13,033 nucleotides of DNA from an uncultured Clostridia bacterium (GTDB taxonomy: Bacteria > Bacillota > Clostridia > Oscillospirales > Acutalibacteraceae): positions 1 to 13,033 of the forward strand of contig CAUBKG010000054.1 of NCBI GenBank assembly GCA_958436475.1, written 5' to 3'. Of the stretch, positions 1-5,740 are shown piece by piece. The notes under the pieces are model-generated. The model searched no databases. It was not told the origin of the DNA and saw nothing but the letters and a program-made list of their open reading frames with translations. Each line of letters opens with the position of its first letter. Positions within the stretch are counted from its first letter, which is position 1. The position numbers were made by a program, and so were the translations under genes.

Positions 1-77
1 CGGCGGTTCTGCGGGGAAGTGCATTTCGGAATCCTTCCGGGAAATGAAGGGATATTGCCCGGTCCTGTTTTAAGCAA

Positions 78-163
78 AAATAATAACGAATATAGTTACA
101 AAACAACAAATATAACTTTTTTCTATCTCATATGGATAAAATGCTTTTAAAGGAGATAGGAAA
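78..163 (+). promoter_or_regulatory. AT-rich leader with TAAC/GTTA half-sites upstream of HTH gene
   Basis: This AT-rich stretch precedes the HTH regulator gene. It carries TAAC at 84-87, GTTA at 95-98 and TAAC again at 113-116, so two inverted half-site pairs share the middle site. Such spacing would suit an autoregulated operator for the XRE protein, but this is inference. No convincing -35/-10 pair with proper spacing could be picked. The ribosome site AAGGAG at 150-155 lies 8 bases before the ATG at 164. Confidence 0.3.
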
Positions 164-436
164 ATGATCAAGATTCATCTTTCCCGGCTGCTCGGCGAAC
201 GCCGATGGACGCAGGCCAAGCTCGCGCGTATCACCGGAATACGGCCGTCTACGATCAACGATTGGTATCATGAGATGGCAGACAGGATCAATCTCGAGCA
301 TCTGGACCGGATCTGCGAGGCGCTGGGCTGTTCGGTCGCCGAGCTGATCGAATATGTTCCGAACGAGCGCCGAAAAACCGGCAAAAGCCTGATTCTGGAG
401 GAGCACGGAAATCGGAAGCATCCCCCGGAAAAATAA
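164..436 (+). CDS. Small XRE-family (YozG-like) HTH transcriptional regulator
   Basis: A 90-aa cytoplasmic DNA-binding protein. Residues about 4-66 form a Cro/C1-type helix-turn-helix domain of the short HTH_26/YozG kind: W15-T-Q-A-K-L-A opens helix 2, G25-I-R-P-S-T-I-N is the turn and recognition helix, and the ending D48-R-I-C-E-A-L-G-C-S-V-A-E-L-I-E-Y is the hallmark C-terminal half of this family. The remaining 25 residues are polar and charged, without a recognisable domain. The start is supported by AAGGAG 8 bases upstream. The gene is followed after 19 bp by the acyltransferase gene on the same strand, so the two are probably co-transcribed and the regulator may control its own operon. 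Target genes are unknown. Confidence 0.88.
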   Translation: MIKIHLSRLLGERRWTQAKLARITGIRPSTINDWYHEMADRINLEHLDRICEALGCSVAELIEYVPNERRKTGKSLILEEHGNRKHPPEK

Positions 437-455
437 CATATGGGAGGCGAAAGCC

Positions 456-1544
456 ATGCCGCAGAAGACAGCCGTCCCCGCGGGCGAGCTGACCAAAGAC
501 CAGGTGAAGCTCACGAAGGGCCTGGCGATTCTTTTCATGCTGTTTCTGCACCTGTTCTGCCGGACGGACACGGCGGATTATTATAACGTATATCTCCGCG
601 TGGGAGATACCCCGCTGATTTATTATTTTGCGCTGTTCACGGAAATCTGTGTGGCGATCTACGCTTTTTGCAGCGGCTACGGCCTGTTTTACAGCTTTCA
701 GAACAGCCGCGGCGGCTATGGGCGGAAGAACGGCTTCCGGATTTTGAAGCTGCTGTGCAATTACTGGGTCATCCTCCTGCTCACCTGCGCGGCGGGGCTC
801 CTGCTCGGCAGGGGGAGTGAAATCCCCGGCTCAGCGTGGGACGTGGTTGCCCATGTGCTGCTGCTGAAAAAGTCGTATTGCGGCGCATGGTGGTTTTTGC
901 AGACGTATGTGCTGCTCGTGCTCCTTTCGCCCCTTTTGTTCCGGCTGGTGCAGAAGGTCCATCCGGCGCTGGTGCTGGCGGGAGGCGTGCTGCTCTATTT
1001 CGCCTCCTACCTGCAAAAGTACCGCGGCATCCTTCCGTGGGATATGTCGAACGACTTAATCGGTATTCCCGTGAATGCCGCCGCGAACCTCATGGAGTGC
1101 CTCTTTCCCTTCCTCATGGGCGCGCTGTGCTTAAAATATAAGGTGTTTTCCCGCCTTGCCGGATGGATCGAAAAGGTGCGCTTCCGCAATCTCCTCTGCC
1201 TTGCGGGAATCGCGGTGCTGATACTCGCGCACATCGCGGTGCCCTCCGCCATCGTGAACCCCTTTCTTGCGGTGCCCTTCATCCTGCTTTTTAACCTGAT
1301 GCGCATGAGCCGGCCGGTTTCGGCCGTGCTGCATTACTTCGCGCGGCATTCCACCAATCTGTGGCTCACCCATATGCTGTTTTATATGGTGTTCCTGCCG
1401 GGCGTGGTGTTTTACCCGCGGATCACAGTGGTTATTTTCCTCTGGCTTCTCGTTCTGTGCCTCGCTGCGTCTTACGCGGTCAACCTTTTGTATCACCCGC
1501 TGGAGCGGGCGATCGACCGGCTGCAAAGCAGGAAACGCGCCTAA
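456..1544 (+). CDS. Membrane acyltransferase, acyltransferase-3 (OafA-like) family
   Basis: A 362-aa polytopic membrane protein with about 10 hydrophobic segments, matching the usual 330-380 aa length of acyltransferase-3 proteins, which transfer acyl groups (often acetyl) to cell-surface sugars or other exported compounds. Visible family features are K18-L-T-K-G-L-A-I with the conserved His in the first membrane helix (H32, in L-F-L-H-L-F), S73-G-Y-G-L-F after the second helix, A144-W-W-F-L-Q in the middle, and a late N-L-W-L-T-H segment typical of the family's C-terminal half. GGGAGG lies shortly before the ATG at 456, 19 bp behind the HTH gene. A strong terminator follows directly. The acceptor molecule cannot be read from the sequence; no polysaccharide gene cluster is adjacent. 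Confidence 0.85.
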   Translation: MPQKTAVPAGELTKDQVKLTKGLAILFMLFLHLFCRTDTADYYNVYLRVGDTPLIYYFALFTEICVAIYAFCSGYGLFYSFQNSRGGYGRKNGFRILKLLCNYWVILLLTCAAGLLLGRGSEIPGSAWDVVAHVLLLKKSYCGAWWFLQTYVLLVLLSPLLFRLVQKVHPALVLAGGVLLYFASYLQKYRGILPWDMSNDLIGIPVNAAANLMECLFPFLMGALCLKYKVFSRLAGWIEKVRFRNLLCLAGIAVLILAHIAVPSAIVNPFLAVPFILLFNLMRMSRPVSAVLHYFARHSTNLWLTHMLFYMVFLPGVVFYPRITVVIFLWLLVLCLAASYAVNLLYHPLERAIDRLQSRKRA

Positions 1545-1552
1545 ATAGGAAT

Positions 1553-1600
1553 AAAACAGTTGCCCCCGCCGGAAAGCTTCCCGGCGGGGGCAACTGTTTT
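1553..1600. terminator. Perfect 20-bp-stem intrinsic terminator
   Basis: Arms 1553-1572 and 1581-1600 pair perfectly (AAAACAGTTGCCCCCGCCGG on the left) around an 8-base loop. The A-tract on the left and T-tract on the right make it work in both directions. It starts 9 bases after the acyltransferase stop and would also stop transcription coming from the minus-strand genes. Confidence 0.92.
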
Positions 1601-1651
1601 ACAGAAGGTAAGAGACGGGGGAAAAGGGATGGAAACGCGGGGGAAGTGCCC

Positions 1652-1740
1652 TTACGAAGCGGCTTCTTTCACCAAGGGCTCGTACAGGGAGGCGCACAGC
1701 GTTTCCGCGCTCTGCCCGCTGTGCGCCAGCTCGTATAAAA
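1652..1740 (-). pseudogene. Duplicated fragment of the sigma-r4-like gene
   Basis: On the minus strand this reads L-A-V-L-Y-E-L-AHSGQSAETLCASLYEPLV-K-E-A-A-S and then stop (1654-1652), preceded by an in-frame TGA. It matches residues about 72-91 of the protein at 2080-2508 (AHSGQSAEALCASLYEPLV). At DNA level 1668-1723 equals 2237-2292 at 55 of 56 positions, while flanking sequence diverges at once. It has no start, no HTH and no ribosome site, so it is a gene scrap from a duplication or from a lost paralogue's tail. Confidence 0.7.
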
Positions 1741-1807
1741 CCGCCAATCAAACAGCTGGCTTCAAACGGGCGTATGGCGAAAGCGAAGCATGAAACCCGA
1801 TATCTAC

Positions 1808-2050
1808 CGTAGGGGCGCCCATTGGGCGCCCGTTCTGCTCCATGCGCTCCGCCGTTTGATATGCCGTTTCCTCTGCCTTCAGCGGGCGGCCGATGGCCGC
1901 CCCTACGAGAAGGCCCAATCTGTGTGGATTGCTTTCCGGAGCACCGTAGGGGCGCCCAATGGGCGCCCGTTCTGCCTTGTGCGTTCCACACGATTTTTCC
2001 GCGAGCCGGCAATTTTGCTTTCAGCGGGCGGCCGATGGCCGCCCCTACGC
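1808..2050. repeat. Array 1 of palindromic A/B repeats (about 140-bp period)
   Basis: Four copies of one repeat in alternating orientation: A at 1808-1832 and 1945-1969, B at 1883-1907 and 2024-2050. A is CGTAGGGGCG followed by CCCATTGGGCGCCCG or the CAAT variant. B ends in CGCCCCTACG and carries GGGCGGCCGATGGCCGCCC. B read on the other strand is a close variant of A. Each copy is nearly palindromic by itself, and the A start can also pair with the B end (10 bp). Spacer sequence between copies is shared too, for example the region before each B and the GGATTGCTTTCCGGAGC-type link between B and A. The period is 137 (A) to 141 (B). The same array recurs at 12168-12538. Confidence 0.9.
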
Positions 2051-2079
2051 GAGGGCCCAAACTGCGCGGCGGGGTTCGG

Positions 2080-2508
2080 TTACAGCGGGTAACAGGCGGG
2101 GTAAAAGAGGGGGTCGTTGAGCTGGCGGTGATACTCCCTGTAAAGGAAAAGGAGGATTTCCTCCGGTGTGGGAACGGGGCCCTCGTGCGGGACAGCCAGC
2201 CAGTATGGCGCATCCGGCCCGTTTTGGTGAATTTCATTCACCAAGGGCTCGTACAGGGAGGCGCACAGCGCTTCCGCGCTCTGCCCGCTGTGGGCGGCGC
2301 AGCGCTCCAGCACGTGCCGGGGGTGGAAGGGGCGGCTGTGAAGGTAATCTTCCAGATAGCCGAAGCGGATGCTGCTGAGCGCCCGGTTGCGGAGCTGGCC
2401 GATGCGGGAAGGCCCTACGCCCTCGGTTTCCGCCACGGCGGCGAGGGTATGCAGGCGGCAGAGCTTAACGGCGACGAGCAGGTCGCGGTATCGAAGCGTG
2501 ATCATCAT
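2080..2508 (-). CDS. Protein with sigma-70 region 4-like HTH, otherwise uncharacterised
   Basis: A 142-aa soluble protein. Residues 20-49 (H-T-L-A-A-V-A-E-T-E-G-V-G-P-S-R-I-G-Q-L then R-N-R-A-L-S-S-I-R) closely follow the sigma-70 region 4 pattern, in which T-L-x-E-V-A-x-x-x-G-V-S-x-x-R-V-x-Q-I-x-x-x-A-L-x-x-L-R binds the -35 element. Region 2 and the core-binding parts are absent, so it is not a whole sigma factor. The C-terminal 90 residues (Tyr, Leu and Pro rich) match no domain I know. The start at 2508 lies 2 bp after the stop of the interrupted Cys-rich gene, with GGAAAGG at 2526-2520, so the pair was built for coupled translation. The insertion upstream may have reduced its expression. 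A one-step alternative start is the Met at 2505. Role could be transcription control; this is inference. Confidence 0.7.
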   Translation of the reverse strand: MMITLRYRDLLVAVKLCRLHTLAAVAETEGVGPSRIGQLRNRALSSIRFGYLEDYLHSRPFHPRHVLERCAAHSGQSAEALCASLYEPLVNEIHQNGPDAPYWLAVPHEGPVPTPEEILLFLYREYHRQLNDPLFYPACYPL

Positions 2509-2510
2509 TC

Positions 2511-2987
2511 CTAATCCAACCTTTCCAAAGAAGCGTTTCGTTCAGCCGGTTTTTCCTCCCAGCAGGAGCAGGCTTCATCGCCGGCGTCTCTTTTCTTCAG
2601 GCGCGGCTTGGAGCAGTGCCCATAGGCTGACGCGCGATAGGGAGAAAACGGTTTTGGAAGATAAAATTTCCTTGATACTTGGTGAAAAGCCTCGGCATAC
2701 GGCAGTATGCCTGCGTTTTTCACCTGCGTCTCAAAAAAATTTTTTGTCTTACAAAACTGCGTTGCACCTGAAAACGAGCTGTTTTTACGTCAGAATGTGC
2801 CCGAAAAGGGAAGCAATACCTACGTATTGCAAGCTTTGAGGGTGCATTATCGCGGGAAAAGAGCCGTTTCTCAGGCGATTTATCCCTATCGCGCGTCAGC
2901 CTAAGACAGGGCCCGGTAATTGCCGCGCGAACGTTTTATATAATGGCGCCGGAAGTGCATGCAGTCTTTGCAGACCTTCGGTTCCAT
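2511..2987 (-). pseudogene. Small Cys-rich protein gene split by a MITE-like insertion
   Basis: The N-terminal half starts at ATG 2987-2985 (good site GAGGGTGAG upstream) and reads M-E-P-K-V-C-K-D-C-M-H-F-R-R-H-Y-I-K-R-S and on to A-L-S, where TAG (2903-2901) is formed by the target TA plus the first G of the element. The C-terminal half runs 2624-2511 and reads Y-G-H-C-S-K-P-R-L-K-K-R-D-A-G-D-E-A-C-S-C-W and on to L-E-R-L-D, stop. Joining the halves across one TA gives an uninterrupted 65-aa protein with Cys at 6, 9, 32, 47 and 49, a layout suited to zinc binding. From memory this resembles a family of about 65-aa Clostridial proteins with C-K-D-C near the start and Y-G-H-C-x-x-P-R-L-K in the middle; function unknown. 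Only the first 28 residues would now be made from the native start. Confidence 0.82.
2623..2903. mobile_element. 277-bp MITE-like element with 19-bp TIRs and TA target duplication
   Basis: The element spans 2625-2901. Its ends are perfect inverted repeats GGCTGACGCGCGATAGGGA (2625-2643) and the complement (2883-2901), flanked on both sides by TA (2623-2624 and 2902-2903). TA duplication and short perfect ends are known traits of Tc1/mariner-IS630 elements and their non-autonomous derivatives. There is no transposase gene inside. Internally it holds two nested hairpins: GGTGAAAA/TTTTCACC at 2681-2688 and 2717-2724 enclosing GGCATAC/GTATGCC at 2694-2711, then A7T6 at 2733-2745, and GCAATAC/GTATTGC at 2813-2830. 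The host gene can be rebuilt in frame on its removal, which fixes the ends. Confidence 0.85.
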
Positions 2988-3076
2988 ACGGCTCACCCTC
3001 TTTTACGGTTAATTTTTATGAGCTTATTATGATTTATAATGGGATCGCCCTAGGAAAAATCTCCTAAGAGGTCAAG

Positions 3077-3179
3077 AGAATACAGGCTGTCCTGCAAATG
3101 GAAACGTATCAAGCCGTACCCGTAGGGGAGGAAAAAATCTTTTCCATACGCCTGAAAACATGATACTAGATTGTATTCT
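3077..3179. other. Structured region with interlocking inverted repeats
   Basis: AGAATACA at 3077-3084 pairs with TGTATTCT at 3172-3179. Inside lie CAGGC (3083-3087) with GCCTG (3150-3154), GTATCA (3106-3111) with TGATAC (3161-3166), and a hairpin GGAAAA/TTTTCC at 3130-3145. The CAGGC and GTATCA pairings cross each other. It may be a small RNA-like or miniature repeat element; nothing in it is coding. Confidence 0.25.
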
Positions 3180-3227
3180 TACAAGAGGGGGACACGTCCC
3201 ACCAATCTATCTTTTTTATACTGTAAA

Positions 3228-3260
3228 AGTATCCCCTCCCGGATTCCGGGAGGGGATGCT
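3228..3260. terminator. Strong GC hairpin, possible terminator
   Basis: ATCCCCTCCCGG (3231-3242) pairs perfectly with 3246-3257 around a 3-base ATT loop; the stem extends outward through AAG/CTT. On the minus strand it is followed by ACTTTTAC, a weak T-tract; on the plus strand there is none. It may back up termination of minus-strand transcription from 3804. Confidence 0.55.
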
Positions 3261-3356
3261 TCTGTGCGGACTGGAAGCCCATGGGGTTCCCACACCCGCC
3301 GTTTTTTTGCGGTGTATATTTGTCGTATTGCTGCGTAACTTGCGTTCCCTCATCCC

Positions 3357-3382
3357 CGTAGGCGCGGCCAAAAGGCCGCCCG
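3357..3382 (+). repeat. Solo degenerate copy of the palindromic A/B repeat
   Basis: It reads CGTAGGCGCGGCCAAAAGG followed by CCGCCCG, the same frame as CGTAGGGGCGGCC...GGCCGCCCG in the arrays, with one G-to-C change and a changed loop. Spacer sequences of the arrays are not seen beside it. Confidence 0.65.
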
Positions 3383-3498
3383 GTCTACTATTTTCCCGGA
3401 TACCGGCAAGCCTGTTTTGGGCCGCCGGCCGCTCCTGCGCCGCGAAAAGCAGCCCTGCAGGACAAGGCCCAGGGGCGAACCTGATACCATATATGTAG

Positions 3499-3521
3499 GG
3501 CGGTGAGAGGCTCTCACCGCC
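3499..3521 (-). terminator. Hairpin after the 3538-3804 gene
   Basis: GGCGGTGAG pairs with CTCACCGCC (3499-3507 and 3513-3521) around a 5-base loop, 16 bases past the minus-strand stop codon. A T-tract is missing, so it could be a weak terminator or an RNA 3'-end stabiliser. Confidence 0.5.
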
Positions 3522-3537
3522 GGGGTTCTTCTGCCGT

Positions 3538-3804
3538 TTACAGCTGCTTTTTGAGCTCGGTTTCGGAGATATCCTTGTTGTAGCCCCCGAGCTCGCGGAC
3601 GGCCGATTCCACGCGGTCCAGCGCGTCCGGCCCGGTCACGGCGCTTTCAATATAATCGATGATGCGGCGCTTCTGGTAATGATCCAGCTTTGCAAAGTTG
3701 GTCATGGCGGGCTCGTTCATCGCGAGGCGCATGCCGAAGCCGGTGGGGAGATCGGGCAGGGGCTCGCCCCCGTTTTGCCGGTTTGTGTTGTTGACAGGGT
3801 TCAT
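3538..3804 (-). CDS. Small conserved-type Clostridial protein, function unknown
   Basis: An 88-aa soluble protein. The N-terminus is short and Asn/Pro rich; residues 18-35 (D-L-P-T-G-F-G-M-R-L-A-M-N-E-P-A-M) and 36-60 (F-A-K-L-D-H-Y-Q-K-R-R-I-I-D-Y-I-E-S-A) follow a pattern I recall from many Oscillospiraceae small proteins, L-P-x-G-F-G-M-A-L-A-x-N-x-x-A-M-x-x-F-A-x-L, and distantly recall the C-terminal helix pair of YdeI/OmpD-associated proteins. The last third is helical and charged. The start is well supported by AAGGAG about 8 bases upstream of the ATG at 3804. It is transcribed away from the symporter gene and ends at a hairpin. No function is claimed. Confidence 0.75.
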   Translation of the reverse strand: MNPVNNTNRQNGGEPLPDLPTGFGMRLAMNEPAMTNFAKLDHYQKRRIIDYIESAVTGPDALDRVESAVRELGGYNKDISETELKKQL

Positions 3805-3964
3805 GTGATTCAGCTCCTTTTGTTGTTTTTCTTAAGGTTCCCCGCGCGCGTATGCGTTATACCGATTTTGCGCGTTTACAGCCCCAAAGCGCGGTTTTAG
3901 CGGCGCGGGGAATTGCTTTAGAGGTGCCAGCTCCCGCACGATTCAGCGATCGGGCAAAAAAACC

Positions 3965-3993
3965 TTGACTTTTTACCCGTGGACGCGTATCAT
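3965..3993 (+). promoter_or_regulatory. Sigma-A-type promoter of the symporter gene
   Basis: TTGACT at 3965-3970, a 17-base spacer, and TATCAT at 3988-3993. Transcription would start near 4000 and give a leader of about 65 bases to the ATG at 4066. Confidence 0.7.
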
Positions 3994-3995
3994 TA

Positions 3996-4044
3996 GCTTG
4001 CGTGCTTTAGCAAGCAAAAGCATAAATGCGTTTAAGCGCTAAAG
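3996..4044 (+). promoter_or_regulatory. Leader with two mutually exclusive hairpins
   Basis: GCTTGC (3996-4001) can pair with GCAAGC (4010-4015). GCTTTAGC (4004-4011), which overlaps that hairpin's loop and right arm, can instead pair with GCTAAAGC (4037-4044), close to the ribosome site GAGGAGG. Only one of the two can form at a time, so translation control is possible. No known riboswitch is recognised. Confidence 0.3.
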
Positions 4045-4065
4045 CGATTTTGAGGAGGAACCCTT

Positions 4066-5643
4066 ATGAATACTGCTGTGATCTGGATTACCATCGCGGT
4101 GTACATCGCCGTTATGGTGATCGTCGCCATTCTTTCCTCGCGCAGCGCAAAAACCCTTTCCGACCTAACGGTCGGCGGGCGGAGCGCGGGCGCGTGGCTT
4201 TCCGCGCTGAGCTATGGAACGGCGTATTTTTCCGCCGTCATGTTCGTGGGCTATGCCGGCGGCACCGGCTGGCAGTTCGGGCTGTGGGGCATCCTCGCCG
4301 GGCTCGGCAACGCGGTGTTCGGCTCCCTGCTCGCGTGGCTGGTGCTCGCCCGCCGCACGAGAGACGTTTCGAAGCGTATGAACATCATGACCATGCCGCA
4401 GTTCTTCGAGCGCCGCTACCAGAGCAGAAATATGAAGGTGTTTGCCGCGGTGGTCACCTTCGTGTTTCTCATCCCTTACTCGGCCTCCGTGTATAACGGG
4501 CTCGCGAGCGTGTGCGAAGTGCTTTTGAAGATCGATGCGAACGTCTGTAAAATCATCATCGCGCTCTTAGCCATGATCCTCCTGTTCCTCGGCGGCTATA
4601 TGGCCCAGGCCAAGGCGGACTTTTTCCAGGGCCTTGTGATGATGGGCGGTGTGGCGCTGCTGATTTTCTTCGTTGTGCGCTCCAATCAGGTGGGCGGGCT
4701 CGAAGGCATCCTGGAATTTGCAAAAGGCAAGCTCGCGGTGAACGGAGAAGCCGCAAACGGCCTGCCCGCGCTTTCGGGGGCGCAGTGGGTGTCCCTCTTT
4801 GCCACCGTGCTCATGACCAGCTTCGGCACCTGGGGCCTGCCGCAGATGATCCAGAAGTACTATGGCCTCAAGGACGACCGCGAGGCAAAGCGCGGCATCA
4901 TCATTTCCACCTTCTTCGCGGTGCTCGTTGCGGGCGGCGGCTATTTCATCGGCTCGCTTTCCCATATGTTCTTCGGCTCCAGGCTGCCGGGAGAAGGATA
5001 CCTGATGGGCGCGCACCAGGATTATATTATTCCCGAAATGCTCCGCCTTTCAAACATGCCGGTCATCCTGCTCGGCATCGTGATCGTGCTGCTGATTTCC
5101 GCTTCGGTCTCCACCCTTTGCTCCATCACCCTCACCGCTTCCTCCACCGCCTCGATGGATCTGATCGGCGGCAGGTTCGGCAAGCTCGGCGCAAAGGAAA
5201 ACACCCCCACCGTTACGAAAATCCTCTGCGTGCTGTTCGTGATCGGGTCGTATATCATCGCCAATACCGACACCCCTATCCTCGATATGATGAGCTATTC
5301 CTGGGGTATCATTTCGGGCGCGTTCTTAGCCCCCTACATGCTGGCGCTCTATTACAAGGGGCTTAACCGTGCCGGCGCGTGGGCGGGCATGGTCTCCGGC
5401 TTTATCGTGGGGCTCGTCCCCGCGCTCTGCCGCATCGTGATGCTCTGCGCGGGAGACGGCGTCCCCGCCGCGGGCAGCGCCCTGCAAAGCGTTTACAATA
5501 TTTCGAAGCAGGGCCCGACCTGGGCCTGCGCCGCCATGCTCCTTTCCCTCCTTATGTGCGCCGCGGTGAGCGCAGCCGTCAACCGGGTGAAGGGCAGGCA
5601 GGATACCTCGTTTTTCTATTCGGGCGAGGTCGGCGCGGAGTAA
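4066..5643 (+). CDS. Sodium:solute symporter, SSS/SSF family
   Basis: A 525-aa inner-membrane transporter with about 13 hydrophobic helices, the normal size and topology of the SSS family (PutP, vSGLT, PaaL/ActP types), which import solutes with Na+. Family features are V36-G-G-R-S-A-G-A-W-L-S and the following A-L-S-Y-G-T-A-Y-F-S-A in the first helices, and S-A-S-V-S349-T350-L in the helix-8 region where Ser/Thr ligate the Na2 sodium. Its own promoter and GAGGAGG site precede the ATG. A 170-bp gap with a hairpin separates it from the ligase gene on the same strand. Substrate is not readable. Since known phenylacetate permeases (PaaL/PhaJ) belong to this family and the neighbours handle aryl acids, an arylacetate or related acid is a reasonable guess. 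Confidence 0.9.
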   Translation: MNTAVIWITIAVYIAVMVIVAILSSRSAKTLSDLTVGGRSAGAWLSALSYGTAYFSAVMFVGYAGGTGWQFGLWGILAGLGNAVFGSLLAWLVLARRTRDVSKRMNIMTMPQFFERRYQSRNMKVFAAVVTFVFLIPYSASVYNGLASVCEVLLKIDANVCKIIIALLAMILLFLGGYMAQAKADFFQGLVMMGGVALLIFFVVRSNQVGGLEGILEFAKGKLAVNGEAANGLPALSGAQWVSLFATVLMTSFGTWGLPQMIQKYYGLKDDREAKRGIIISTFFAVLVAGGGYFIGSLSHMFFGSRLPGEGYLMGAHQDYIIPEMLRLSNMPVILLGIVIVLLISASVSTLCSITLTASSTASMDLIGGRFGKLGAKENTPTVTKILCVLFVIGSYIIANTDTPILDMMSYSWGIISGAFLAPYMLALYYKGLNRAGAWAGMVSGFIVGLVPALCRIVMLCAGDGVPAAGSALQSVYNISKQGPTWACAAMLLSLLMCAAVSAAVNRVKGRQDTSFFYSGEVGAE

Positions 5644-5652
5644 TTTTTCCTA

Positions 5653-5681
5653 TTGAAAAACGCTGTAAAAAAAGGTAGAAT
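5653..5681 (+). promoter_or_regulatory. Promoter of the paaK-iorAB-ACT operon
   Basis: TTGAAA at 5653-5658, a 17-base spacer, and TAGAAT at 5676-5681, starting 10 bases after the symporter stop codon. It would give the aryl-CoA genes a transcript independent of the symporter, with a leader of about 125 bases containing the hairpin at 5702-5740. Confidence 0.65.
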
Positions 5682-5701
5682 AAATAAGAATCCAGGCGTC
5701 T

Positions 5702-5740
5702 GCACAGCCACCGACTTTTCCGAAAAGTCCGTGGCTGTGC
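5702..5740 (+). terminator. Long leader hairpin: terminator or attenuator
   Basis: GCACAGCCAC (5702-5711) pairs with 5731-5740, a C-C mismatch follows, and GACTTTT (5713-5719) pairs with AAAAGTC (5723-5729) around a CCG loop. The downstream tract CTTTGCTT is only mildly T-rich. It may end the symporter transcript, or act as an attenuator since it lies downstream of the promoter at 5653-5681. No leader peptide with an ATG is seen. Confidence 0.55.

Larger units (their letters stand above)
2988..3537. other. 550-bp non-coding stretch with several hairpins
   Basis: No credible gene is seen. It contains, in order: an AT-rich zone (3003-3045) that is the likely promoter area of the minus-strand Cys-rich gene, with TTGACC (3075-3070 on the minus strand) but no well-spaced -10; a set of interlocking inverted repeats at 3077-3179; a strong hairpin at 3228-3260; one degenerate copy of the palindromic repeat at 3357-3382; and a hairpin at 3499-3521 just past the stop of the gene at 3538-3804. 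Confidence 0.6.

Noticed and set aside
1808..2050. CRISPR array
   Set aside because: Repeats alternate in orientation, spacers are themselves repeated, the period is 140 bp and no cas genes are present.
1599..2237. 212-codon minus-strand open frame
   Set aside because: It runs through the terminator arm, the gene scrap in the wrong frame and the palindromic repeats, giving low-complexity Arg/Pro/Gly text and no family resemblance.
1790..2514. Plus-strand frames of 100 and 230 codons
   Set aside because: They are translations of the repeat array and the antisense of the sigma-r4-like gene, without ribosome sites.
2369..2904. Plus-strand frames over the MITE and Cys-rich gene
   Set aside because: They are antisense to the interrupted gene and element and lack ribosome sites and any recognised domain.
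3099..3164. 21-codon plus-strand frame M-E-T-Y-Q-A-V-P
   Set aside because: No ribosome site before the ATG, and the segment is better explained by inverted repeats.
3160..3498. 112-codon plus-strand frame
   Set aside because: It crosses a strong hairpin and a repeat copy, has no ribosome site, and its product has no plausible composition.
4026..4496. 156-codon plus-strand frame overlapping the symporter start
   Set aside because: It overlaps a clear membrane transporter gene in another frame, is Arg-rich, and has no ribosome site.
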